Shown here piece after piece: positions 12,746 through 22,073 of a stretch of DNA of 64,000 nucleotides. The stretch spans positions 124,001-188,000 of the forward strand of contig JAWQEG010000416.1 of NCBI GenBank assembly GCA_033782935.1, written 5' to 3'. The notes below the pieces were generated by a model. The model worked only from the letters and a program-made list of their open reading frames with translations. It was not told the origin of the DNA and did no database searches. The first letter of the stretch is position 1, and each line of letters starts with the position of its first letter. This DNA is from Petrolisthes cinctipes (Eukaryota; Arthropoda; Malacostraca; Decapoda; Porcellanidae). The translations under genes were made by a program, and so were the position numbers.

Positions 12746-13380
12746 ATCGCATCTGGGACCCGAAAATAACGAATTTTCGGGTGTTTTGAGCCTGAATTTG
12801 AGATATAAACTGGTACAGAAGATGCATGCGCATATTGACTTTGGGCACCAAAAATATCGATTTTCAGAATTTTTTGGGCCCGTATTTTGAAAATACTCTA
12901 ACACGGAGTAGGCTTGTACAGATCGTTTCTGGGACCTCAAAATATTAATTTTCCGGGTGTTTTGAGCCTGAATTTAAAATATAAACGTGTACTGAAGATG
13001 CATGCACATATCGACTTTTGGGCACCTATAATATCGATTTTGAGCATGTTTTGGTCTGTATCTTGAAAACATTCTAACTAGGAGTAGGCATGTACAGATC
13101 GCTTTTAGGACTCAAAAATCCCGAAGTTTCGGGTGTTTTGAGCCTGAATTTGAGATATAAATGGGTACAGAGAAGATGCATGCACATATCGACTTTGGAC
13201 ACTTAAAATATCGATTTTTAGCATGGTTTTAGCCTATATTTTGACCCAAAATATCGAATTTTCGGGTGTTTTGAGGTTGAATTTGGGATATAAACGGGTG
13301 AAGAAGATGCATACACATATTGAATTTGTTCACCTATAATATCGATTTTCAGCATGTTTTGGGCCTATATCTGAGTAGGC
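12600..13380. repeat. Long-range duplicated block, 12.6-kb copy
   Basis: Collinear with 33,546-34,373 at about 20,946 bp. Diagnostic shared variants are cgcatctgggacc with aaaataacgaatttt, aaaatataaacgtgtactg, cacctataatatcg, gttttggtctg (lacking one g), aggactcaaaaat, gtacagagaagatg and gggtgaagaagatg. This copy lost about 43 bp near 13,245, where a monomer tail (tattttga) is fused directly to cccaaaatatcg of the next unit, so one gtaggcatg landmark is missing. Confidence 0.75.
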
Positions 13381-13857
13381 ATGTACAGATCGCTTCTGGG
13401 ACCCCAAAATATCAAATATTCGGGTGTTTGGAGCCTGAATTTGGGATATAAACGGGTACAGAAGATGCATACACATATTGACTTTGGGCACCTAAAAGAT
13501 CGATTTTCAGCATGTTTTTTGCCTGTATTTAAAAAATACTCTAACACGGATTAGGCATGTATCGATCGCTTCTGGGACCTCAAAATATCGAATTTTCGGG
13601 TTTTTTGAGGTTGAATTTGAGATATAAACAGGTACAGAAGATGCATACACATATTGACTTTGGGCACCTAAAATATCGATTTTCAACATGTTTTTGGCCT
13701 GTATTTTGAAAATACTCTAACACGGAGTAGGCATGTACAGATCGCTTCTAGGACCCAAAAATACCGAATTTTCGGGTGTTTTGCGCCTGAATTTGAGATA
13801 TTAACGGGGATAGAGGATCCATGCACATATTGAACTTGGGCACCTAAAAGATCGATT

Positions 13858-14606
13858 TTTAGTATGTTTTGCGCCTGTATTCAGAAAATTCTATAACACG
13901 GGGTAGGCATGTACAGATTGCATCTGCGACCCCACAATATCGAATTTTCGGGTGTTTTGAGGTTGAAATTAGGATATAAACGGGTGCAGAAGATGCATAC
14001 ACATATTGACTTTGGGCACCTAAAATATCGATTTTCAACATGTTTTGAGCCTGTATTTTGAAAATACTATAGCACAGAGTAGGCATGTACAGATCGCTTC
14101 TAGGACCCAAAAATATCGAATTTTCATGTGTTTTGAGCCTGAATTTGAGATATAAACGGGTACAGAAGATCCATGCACATATCGACTTTGGACACATAAA
14201 ATATCGATTTCTTAGCATTTTTTGAGCCTATATTTTAAAAATAATCTAGCACTGAGTAGGCATGTACAGATCGCTTCTGGGATCCAAAAATGTAAAATTT
14301 TCGGGTGTTTTTAAGGTTGAATTTGGGATATAAACGGGTGCAGAAGATGCATACACATATTGACTTTGGGCACCTAAAATATCGATTTTCAGAATGTTTG
14401 GGCCTGTATCTGACTAGGCATGTACAGATCGCTTCTGGGACCTCAAAATATCAAATTTTCGGGTGTTTGGAGCTGAATTTGAAATATAAACGGGTACAGA
14501 AGATCACATGATCATATCGACTTTTGGGCACGTAAAGGATCGATTTTCAGTATATTTTAGGCCTGTATTTTAAAAATACTCTAACACGGAGTAGGCAAGT
14601 ACAGTT
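13858..14606. repeat. Block of about 0.75 kb, second copy
   Basis: Partner of 12,001-12,745 at an offset of about 1,858 bp. It has accumulated its own changes, for example agaagatcacatgatcat near 14,500 where the first copy reads agaagatgcatgctcat. Both copies retain the shortened ggagctgaat and the cagaatgtttt/gcctgtatctgac monomer tail. Confidence 0.7.
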
Positions 14607-16904
14607 CGATTGTGGGACCCCAAAATATCGAATTTTCGGGTGTTTTGAGGTTAAATTTGGGATATAAACGGGTGCAAAAGATGCATACACATATTGAGTT
14701 TGGGCACCTAAAATATCGATTTTCAGCATGTTTTGGGCCTGTATCTGAGTAGGCATGTACAGATCCCTTCTGGGACCCCAAAATATTGAGTTTTCGGGTG
14801 TTTTGAGCCTGAATTTGAGATATAAACGGGTACAGAAGATGCATGCACGTATTGACTTTGGGCACCTAAAATATCGATTTTCAGCATGTTTTGGGCCTGT
14901 ATTTTGAAAATACTCTAACACGGAGTAGGCATATACAGATCGCTTCTGGGACCCCAAAATATCGAATTTTCGGGTGTTTTGAGAATGAATTTGAGATATA
15001 AACGGGAGCAAAAGATGCATACACATATCGACTTTGGACACCTAAAATATCGATTTTTAGCATGTTTTGGGCCTGTATTTTGAAAATACTAAAACACGGA
15101 GTAGGCATGTACAGATCGCTTCTTGGACCCCAAAATATCGAATTGTCGGGTGTTTTGAGCCTTAATATGAGATATAAACGGGTACAGAAGATGCATGCAT
15201 ATATCGACTTTAGACACTTAAAATATCGATTTTTAGCATGTTTTGAGCCTTTACTTTGAAAACATTCTAGGACTGAGTAGACATGTACAGATCGCTTCTG
15301 GGACCCAAAAATATCGAATTTTCGGGTGTTTTGGGCCTGAAATTGAGATATCGACTTTGGGCACCTGAAATATCGATTTTTAGCATGTTTTGGGCCTATA
15401 TTCTGAAAATATTCTAGCAATGAGTAGGTATGTACAGATTGCTTCTGGGACCCCAAAATATCGAATTTTCCGGTGTTTAGGGCCTTAATTTGAGATATCG
15501 ACTTTGGGCACCTAAAATATCAATTTTAGCATGGTTTAAGCCTGGATTTTGAAAATACTCTAACACGAAGTAGGCATGTACAGATCGTTTCTAGGACCCC
15601 AAAATATCGAATTTTCGGGTGTTTTCAGCCTAAATTTGAGATATAAACGGGTACAGAAGATGCATGCACATATCGACTTTTGGGCACCTAAAAGATCGAT
15701 TTTCAGTATGTTTTGGGCCTGTATTTTGAAAATACTCTAACACGGAGTAGACATGTACAGATCGCTTCTGGGACCCCAAAATATCGAATTCTCGGGTGTT
15801 TTGGGCCTTAATTTGAGATATCGACTTTTGGCACCGAAAATATCGATTTTTAGCATGTTTTTGGCATATATTTTGAAAATATTCTAGCAATGAGTAGGTA
15901 TGTACAGATCGTTTCTGGGACCCCAAAATATTGAATTTTCGGGTGTTTTGAGCCTGAATTTAGGATATAAACGGGTACAGAAGATGCATGCGCATATTGA
16001 CTTTGGGCACCTAAAATATCGATTTTCAGCATGTTTTGGGCCTGTATTTTGAAAATACTCTAACACAAAGTAGGCATGTACAGATCGCTTCTGGGACCCC
16101 AAAATATCGAATTTTTGGGTGTTTTGAGCCTGAATTTGAGATATAAACGGGTACTGAAGATGCATCCACATATTGACTTTGGGCACCTAAAATATCAACA
16201 TTTCAGCATGTTTTAGGCCTGTATTTTGAAAATACTCTAACACGCAGTAGGCATGTACAGATCGCTTCTGGGACCCCAAAATATCGAATTTTCGGGTGTT
16301 TTGGGCCTGAATTTGAGATATCAACTTTGGGCACCTAAAATATCGATTTTTTAGCATGTTTTGGCCCTATATTTTGAGAATATTCTAGCACTAAGTAGGC
16401 ATGTACAGATCACTTCTGGGACCCCAAAATATCGATTTTTCGGGTGTTTTTGAGCCTGAATTTGAGATATAAACGGGTACAGAATATGCATGCACATATC
16501 GACTTCGGACACTTAAAATATCGATTTTTAGCATGTTTTGAGCCGATATTTTGAAAACATTCTAGCACTGAATAGGCATGTACAGATTGCTTCTGGGACC
16601 CCATAATATCGAATGTTCGGGTGTTTTGAGGTTGAATTTGGGATATAAACGGGTGCAGAAGATGTATACACATATTGACTTTGGCACCTAAAATTTCGAT
16701 TTTCAGCATGTTTTGGGCCTGTATCAGAGTAGTCATGTACAGATCGCATCTGCGACCCCAAAATATCGAATTTTCGGGTGTTTTGAGCCTGAATTTGAGA
16801 TATAAACGGGTACAGAGAATGCATTTACATATTGACTTTGGGCACCTAAAATATCGATTTTCAGCATGTTTTGGGCCTGTAGTTTGAAAATACTCTAACA
16901 CAGA

Positions 16905-17110
16905 TCGCTTCTGGGACCCAAAAATATCGAATTTTCGGATGTTGTGAGCCTGAATTTGTGATATAAACAGGTACTGAAGATGCATGCACATATCGACTTT
17001 TGGGCACCTAAAATATCGATTTTGAGCATGTTTTAGGTCTGTATCTTGAAAACATTCCAACTAGGAGTAGGCATGTACATATTGCTTCTATTACCGAAAA
17101 ATACCGAATT
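16905..17110. repeat. Subfamily block with gatgttgtgagcc and cttctatta
   Basis: A pair of monomers marked by ttcggatgttgtgagcc, ataaacaggtactgaag, gttttaggtctg and gtacatattgcttctatta. Closely related pairs lie at 41,488-41,785 and 48,475-48,780. Just upstream, at 16,899-16,902, about 15 bp are missing, joining ctctaacac directly to agatcgcttc. Confidence 0.65.
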
Positions 17111-17933
17111 TTCGGATGTTTTGAGCCTGAATTTGAGATATAAACGGGTACAGAAGATGCATGCACATATTGACTTTAGACACTTAAAATATCGATTTTT
17201 GGCATGTTTTGAGCCTATATTTTGAAAACATTCTAGCACTGAGTAGGCATGTACAGATCGCTTCTGGGACATAAAAATATCGAATTTTTGGGTGTTTTGA
17301 GCCAGAATTTGAGATATAAACGGGTACAGACGATGCATGCACATATCGACATTGGACACTTAAAATATCGGTTTTTAGCATGTTTTAAGCCTATATTTTG
17401 AAAACATTCTAGCACTGAGTAGGCATGTACAGATCGTTTCTGGGACCCAAAAATATCGAATTTTCGGGTGTTTTGTGGTTGAATTTGAGATATAAACGAG
17501 TGCAGAAGATGCATACACATATTGACTTTGGGCACCTAAAATATCGATTTTCAGCATGTTTTGGGTTGTATCTGAGTAGGCATGTACAGATCGCTTCTGG
17601 GACCCCAAAATATCGAATTTTCGGGTGTTTGGAGCCTGAATTTGAGATATAAACTGGTACAGAAGATGCATGCGCATATCGACTTTTGGGCACCTAAAAG
17701 ATCGATTTTCAGTATGTTTTGGGCCTGTATATTGAAAATACTCTAACACGGAGTAGGCATGTACAGATCGCTTCTGAGACCCCAAAATATAGAATTTTCG
17801 GGTGTTTTGGGCCTGAATTTGAGATATATACTTTGGGCACCTAAAATATCGATTTTTAGCATGTTTTTGGGCCTATATTTTGAAAATATTCTAGCACTGT
17901 GTAGGCATGTACAGATCGCTTCTGGGACCCCAA

Positions 17934-17959
17934 AATAATAATAATAATAATAATAATAA
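17934..17959. repeat. (AAT)n microsatellite, 3' tail of the LINE
   Basis: About 8.7 AAT units on the plus strand, equal to a (TTA)n tail on the element's sense strand, directly after its 3' UTR. Microsatellite 3' tails are known in several CR1/L2/I-type LINE groups. The first units overlap the satellite sequence ccccaaaata, so the exact border is ambiguous by three to four bases. The overlap suggests that the satellite's aaaat end primed on the repeat tail of the element RNA. Confidence 0.93.
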
Positions 17960-18082
17960 GCGGTTTATTGAGGTTGCAGCCATGAGGCTGAAAATATACA
18001 ATACATTATATATATGGTTGATGATTTTATATATACAACAATGAAAGATGTTATGATGGTGAAATGAATTTTAGACATAGTA
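17960..18082 (-). other. LINE 3' untranslated region
   Basis: About 120 bp between the stop of the reverse transcriptase frame (TAA at 18,083-18,085 on the minus strand) and the (TTA)n tail. It is AT-rich, with a TATATA-containing stretch around 18,007-18,034, and carries one AATAAA next to the tail. No further reading frame is visible. Confidence 0.75.
17964..17969 (-). promoter_or_regulatory. AATAAA polyadenylation-type signal of the LINE
   Basis: TTTATT on the plus strand, read AATAAA on the element's sense strand, four bases upstream of the (TTA)n tail. The position fits 3'-end definition of the element RNA. It may also be coincidental in AT-rich sequence. Confidence 0.5.
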
Positions 18083-19854
18083 TTATTTGTTGTTAATAAT
18101 TCTGACCATAGATGGTATAGGACTGTTGTTATAGCGGTCAGTGCGTGCCCTTATCGGTGTTAAGATATTTGTATGCCTCTTCGATTGTCGTGGTGGTGGA
18201 AGGGAAGGGGGAAGCATATCTCGATGTCTCGGGTTGCTTAACAGTTCTATGCTAAATCGACGCAGAATGTTGTGGTGTACTGTGTCTAGGGAGACCATGC
18301 CAAGGGTGATAAGGTCCTCACTGTAGGTAGTATAGTCTGCCCCCAGTATTATACGACAAGCCCTTTTCTGTACACGTTCAAGCTGTTTCTTCTGTGTGGT
18401 GTTAATGGATGGAAACCAGCTTGGGGAGGCATAGGTGAGCTTGGAGAGTATAAACATATGATATATACTCCTCAGCTCACACTGTGGTGTACCTAGGGAC
18501 TTTAGCCTTCTCAGCATGTACAGACGGTAAGAGGCGGACTGGGTAGTGGTGGTAATATGATTTTTCCAGTCCATCTTGCTGTCCAGCATAATTCCCAGGA
18601 TTTTGGTTGTTTCCACAACCTGGAGTGGGTGTCCCGCCAGTGTGACTGTCGGTGGTGGTACAGGTGTGTTGGATGTGTGCAGATGCATCACCACTGTCTT
18701 GTTGTGGTTGATACTGACGTTGTTGGCTTCAGTCCAAGCTTGTAGGTTGTCAAGTTGTTGTTGTAGTAGGTGGTAGTCAGGTGCAGTGTTGTCCACTACA
18801 ACTCCCACAGTGGAGTCATCCACATACTTCCACCGGTGTGTGTCGGTCAGGGCATCATTAATGAGGATTAGGAAGCACAGAGGTCCCATCCTGGTCCCTT
18901 GAGGCACACCACATTTCAGTGTTTGTGGGAGAGACACTGCACCTTGATATCTTACCACCTGCTGTCGATCACTGAGGAAATCTGCCAACCACGCCACCAA
19001 GCCTGGCTCCATCCCAATACCAAGTGCCTTAATTATTATTACATTGTGGTCCACTAGGTCAAATGCCTTTTTAAAGTCAAGGAAAGTTAGTATTACTGAG
19101 GTCTTCCATTGCTCTAAGTTCTTATATACAAAGTCAAGTAAGCTAATAAGGCAATGTGTGGTGGAGGATGACTTTATATTGCCAAACTGTTGGTTATCAA
19201 TGAATTTTTTAATACTAGCTGAGGCCCAATCAAAAACAAAACTTTCACACAAAAGACTGGGGAGGGGAGTGATAGCAATGGGTCTCAACTGGTCAAAAGA
19301 TTGGGGATTATTGACTTTAGGGGTTGGAGTGACATAAGCTGTCTTCCAATCTGTGGGTACTTTAAACTGACTTATGGATGCGTTGATAATAGAGCAAAGG
19401 GGGATGGCAAGCTCAACAGCAAACTCTTTATACAATGTAATAGGAAGGTCAATGGGAGTGGTGGAGCGTTTAAGTTTAAATTCTGAAAGTTTCTTGGCGA
19501 CCTGATACTCTTGGACTCTGGGTGGCTGAGGGGAGGGGAGGTAGGCAGGTAGTTGGGATGGGTCAAACTCGGGTAAGCTTTGACATATGGCCGCAAAGTG
19601 GTCATTGAGGCGGCCTGCTGTATCCTCACTGGTATGTCCGTTAGTACAAGGGAGGGAGGGTGAGTGTTTACGCATCCCACACACATCCTTAATTTTGCTG
19701 TACCACTGACTGATGTTGGATTCCTTGAGATGTTGTATTTTTGTGGGGTAGTGTTTCAGTTTGGCTTTCCTGATTTCCCTAATGACTTTGTTGCGAAGAC
19801 TGTTAAATCTTGCCTTGTCGGTGTAGAAGGCTTTGTTACGTTGTTTAATGAGTC
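18083..19854 (-). pseudogene. LINE ORF2, reverse transcriptase and C-terminal part
   Basis: RNA-directed DNA polymerase of a non-LTR retrotransposon, which copies element RNA at a nicked chromosomal target. The frame is open from the frameshift near 19,855 to the stop at 18,083, about 590 codons; its first ATG, at 19,684, is internal to the domain and not a natural start. Counting from that Met (533 residues), visible RT motifs are DQLRPIAITP (about 131-140), LDFKKAFD with the first catalytic Asp (about 202-209), GVPQGTRMGPL (259-269), YVDD with the catalytic Asp pair (297-300) and KILGIMLDSKMDW (about 371-383). After the polymerase core come a Lys/Arg-rich RVQKRACRIILG segment and a Pro-rich C-terminus. 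I see no Cys-His zinc knuckle or RNase H domain. The RT motifs are intact, so the copy is fairly young, but it lacks a start region and is out of frame with the endonuclease. Confidence 0.92.
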
Positions 19855-19860
19855 TTTTTT
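19855..19860 (-). other. Frameshift in a T6/A6 run between endonuclease and RT
   Basis: On the minus strand the endonuclease frame reads ATTACCACC, then AGA ATA AAA AAG, and soon meets TAA at 19,845-19,847. Dropping one A from the six-A run puts translation into the reverse transcriptase frame, which then continues open past 19,684. The typical basic linker between the two domains (Lys/Arg-rich, followed by a KIQHLKESN-type stretch) is readable only in that second frame. A one-base insertion in a homopolymer is the simplest explanation; a base-calling error in the assembly would look the same. Confidence 0.85.
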
Positions 19861-20564
19861 ATTCTGGTGGTAATCCATGGCATATCCGATGGGTGAACTG
19901 TAGTCGACTTTTCTGGGAAGAAGTGATGGTATGCTTGAGTGATGGTGGTAGAATAGTTCTCCCATTTGATGTCAACTTCACTGACAGTAAATACCTCAAC
20001 CCACGGGTAATGTACCAGCCACTGTCCAAATCCCCTTATCAATGAGTCAGGTGTAGGTCTGTACTTCCTGATGATGGGAGGCTGGTGATGGGTGGTGGTG
20101 GGGATGGGAGTCCACAGGATGGAGAGGTGGGTACTCTTCCCCACTGGTGGCAAAGGTTGTGGTGGGAGGTACTGATTTGACAGGTCGGTGACAATCTCAT
20201 CTAGGACACTCTGGTTGTGGGTTGGGAAATCAACAACTTGGCTGAGGGATAATGCATTTTCAAGTTCTTCAGTGTTAATTTCATTAAAGTCGCCACATAT
20301 TACGAATTTTGCTGATGGATACCTAATTTTGAGGATGTCACATGTGTTAATAATATGTTCCATCAGCACTGCCTGAGATGGTGCACGTGGTGGATGGTAA
20401 ATTAGGCAGTAGATAATGGAGGCCGTGAGTCTCGGGTGACAGGGAGGTGTTAACTTGACCCAAAGGACCTCCATTCCTTCTGGGATATCCACAATCAGGT
20501 GTAGGGGGTGGTATTTGTCCCGAGCAAATAAGGCTAACCCACCAACACGTTTATTTTCTCTAAG
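19861..20564 (-). pseudogene. LINE ORF2, endonuclease domain (5'-truncated)
   Basis: C-terminal two-thirds of an apurinic/apyrimidinic-type endonuclease, which nicks the chromosomal target for reverse transcription. Visible on the minus strand: GGLALFARDK near the truncated end, VLWVKLTP, the ICGDFNEI motif with catalytic Asp and Asn (about 20,290-20,320), LDEIVTDL (about 20,185-20,210), and GKSTHLSILW where families normally show SDH. The residue expected to be the Asp of SDH is Thr (codon at 20,130-20,132), which should weaken or abolish catalysis unless it is a family trait. The N-terminal third with the metal-binding Asn and Glu is absent. An open frame runs on from satellite sequence up to 20,759, but residues encoded beyond 20,564 are repeat-derived and not part of the protein. 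The frame ends at 19,845 because of the adjacent frameshift. Confidence 0.88.
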
Positions 20565-20671
20565 TCGAATTTTCGGGTGTTTTGAGCCTGAATTTGAGAT
20601 ATAAACGGGTACAGAAGATGCATACATGCAGTATGTTTTGGGCCTGTATTTTGAAAATACTCTAACACGGA
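20565..20671. repeat. Right half of the monomer split by the LINE, with internal deletion
   Basis: Together with 17,901-17,937 this makes a 144-bp unit. Besides the LINE insertion it lost about 32 bp: gaagatgcataca continues straight into tgcagtatgttttggg, skipping the catatcgacttt...ctaaaagatcg segment. Whether this deletion came with the insertion or is independent cannot be told. Confidence 0.75.
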
Positions 20672-21169
20672 GTAGGCATGTAAAGTTCGCTTCTGGGACC
20701 AAAAAATATCGAATTTTCGGGTGTTTTGGGCCTGAATTTGAGATATCGACTTTGGGCACCTAAAATATCGATTTTTAGCATGTTTTGGGCCTATATTTTG
20801 AAAATATTCTAGCACTAAGTAGGCATGTACAGATCACTTCTGGGACCCCAAAATATCGAATTGTCGGTGTTTTGAGCCTGAATTTGAGATATAAACGGGT
20901 ATAGAAGATGCATGCACATATTGACTCTGGACACTTAAAATATCGATTTTTAGCATGTTTTAAGCCTATATTTTGAAAAAATTCTAGCACTGAGTAGGCA
21001 TGTACAGATCGCTTCTGGGACCCAAAAATATCGGATTTTCGGGTGTTTTGAGGTTGAATTTGGGATATAAACGGGTGCAGAAGATGCATACACAGATTGA
21101 CTTTGGTCACCTAAAATATCGATTTTTAGCATGTTTTGAGCCAATATTTTGAAAACATTCTAGCACTGA

Positions 21170-21227
21170 GTAGGCATCGATTTTCAGTATGTTTTGGGCC
21201 TGTATATTGAAAATACTCTAACACGGA
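21170..21227. repeat. 58-bp remnant monomer
   Basis: The unit goes from gtaggcat directly to cgattttcagtatg, skipping about 118 bp, and then ends normally with tactctaacacggag. It is a non-homologous or microhomology deletion that left a third of a monomer. Neighbouring units are full length. Confidence 0.8.
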
Positions 21228-22073
21228 GTAGGCATGTACAGATCGCTTCTGGGACCAAAAAATATCGAATTTTCGGGTGTTTGGAGCCTGAATTTGAGAT
21301 ATAAACGGGTACAGAAGATGCATGCACATATCGACTTTTGGGCACCTAAAATATCGATTATCTGTATGTTTTGGGCTTGTATTTTGAAAATACTCTAACA
21401 CGGAGTAGGCATGTACAGATCGCTTCTGGGACCAAAAAATATCGAATTTTCGGGTGTTTTGGGCCTGAATTTGAGATATCGACTTTGGGCACCTAAAATA
21501 TCGATTTTTAGCATGTTTAGGGCCTATAATTTGAAAATATTCTAGCGCTGAGTAGGCATGTACTCACTTCTGGGACCCCAAAATATCGAGTTTGCGGGTG
21601 TTTTGAGGTTGAATTTGGGATATAAACGGGTGCAGGAGATGCATACACATATTGACTTTAGGCACCTAAAATATCGATTTTCAGCATGTTTTGGGCCTGT
21701 ATCTGAGTAGGCATGTACAGATCGCTTCTGGGACCAAAAAATATCGAATTTTCGGGTGTTTTGAGCCTGAATTTGAGATATAAAAGGGTACAGAAAATGC
21801 GTGCACATATTGACTTTGGCACCTAAAATATCGATTCTCAGCATGTTTTGGGCCTGTATTTTGAAAATACTCTAAAACGGAGTAGGCAAGTACAGATCGC
21901 TTCTGGGACCCCAAAATATCGGATTTTCGGGTGTTTCGAGCCTGAATTTGAGATATAAACGGGTACAGAAGATGCATCCACATATCGACTTTTGGGCACC
22001 TAAAAGATCGATTTTCTGTATGTTTTGGGTCTGTATTTTGAAAATACTCTAACACGTAGTAGGCATGTACGGA

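Larger units (their letters stand above)
1..17937. repeat. Satellite array, left part (176-bp family)
   Basis: Continuous head-to-tail tandem repeat with no unique sequence in it. Nearly every unit contains the landmarks gtaggcatgtacagatcgct, aatatcgaattttcggg, gatataaacggg and aaaatatcgatttt in the same order and orientation. Spacing between successive gtaggcatg landmarks is mostly 175-178, about 147 or 158 bp. Three main tail types alternate: tactctaacacggag, ttctagcactgag and attctaactaggag. Monomers differ by scattered substitutions and small indels, more than inside the near-identical blocks at 42-48 kb, so this part looks older or less homogenised. No gene is supported. Open frames seen here are repeat-derived, with no codon structure distinct from the repeat. 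Function unknown; a centromeric or pericentromeric location is plausible from the organisation but is not shown. Confidence 0.97.
17938..20564 (-). mobile_element. 5'-truncated non-LTR (LINE) retrotransposon
   Basis: A 2.63-kb insertion of clearly different composition, the only non-satellite DNA in the window. On the minus strand it encodes the C-terminal part of an apurinic-like endonuclease, then a full reverse transcriptase region and a C-terminal tail, a 3' UTR with AATAAA, and a (TTA)n tail. This is the usual layout of ORF2 in endonuclease-bearing non-LTR elements. Everything 5' of the middle of the endonuclease is missing (ORF1 and the endonuclease N-terminus), the common result of incomplete reverse transcription. 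The RT core is YVDD and the tail is a microsatellite rather than poly(A), which fits CR1/L2/Rex-like or other jockey-superfamily elements; the clade is not settled by eye. The satellite reads ...ccccaaaata on the left and tcgaattttc... on the right, which rebuilds an uninterrupted monomer, so no target-site duplication is visible. The copy is non-autonomous and almost certainly dead. Confidence 0.93.

Noticed and set aside
18141..19486. Plus-strand frames of 60-100 codons inside the LINE
   Set aside because: They lie antisense to the clear reverse transcriptase frame, show no motifs, and are shadows of it.
18083..20564. Functional autonomous retrotransposon
   Set aside because: It lacks ORF1 and the endonuclease N-terminus, has a frameshift between domains and an STH in place of SDH.
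17938..20564. Retrovirus or LTR element because of the YVDD core
   Set aside because: No LTRs, protease, RNase H or integrase; endonuclease upstream of RT, the non-LTR layout, and a microsatellite 3' tail.
20565..20759. Endonuclease gene start at 20,759
   Set aside because: The first ~65 residues of that frame translate satellite sequence that happens to be in phase; the LINE begins at about 20,564 and is truncated there.
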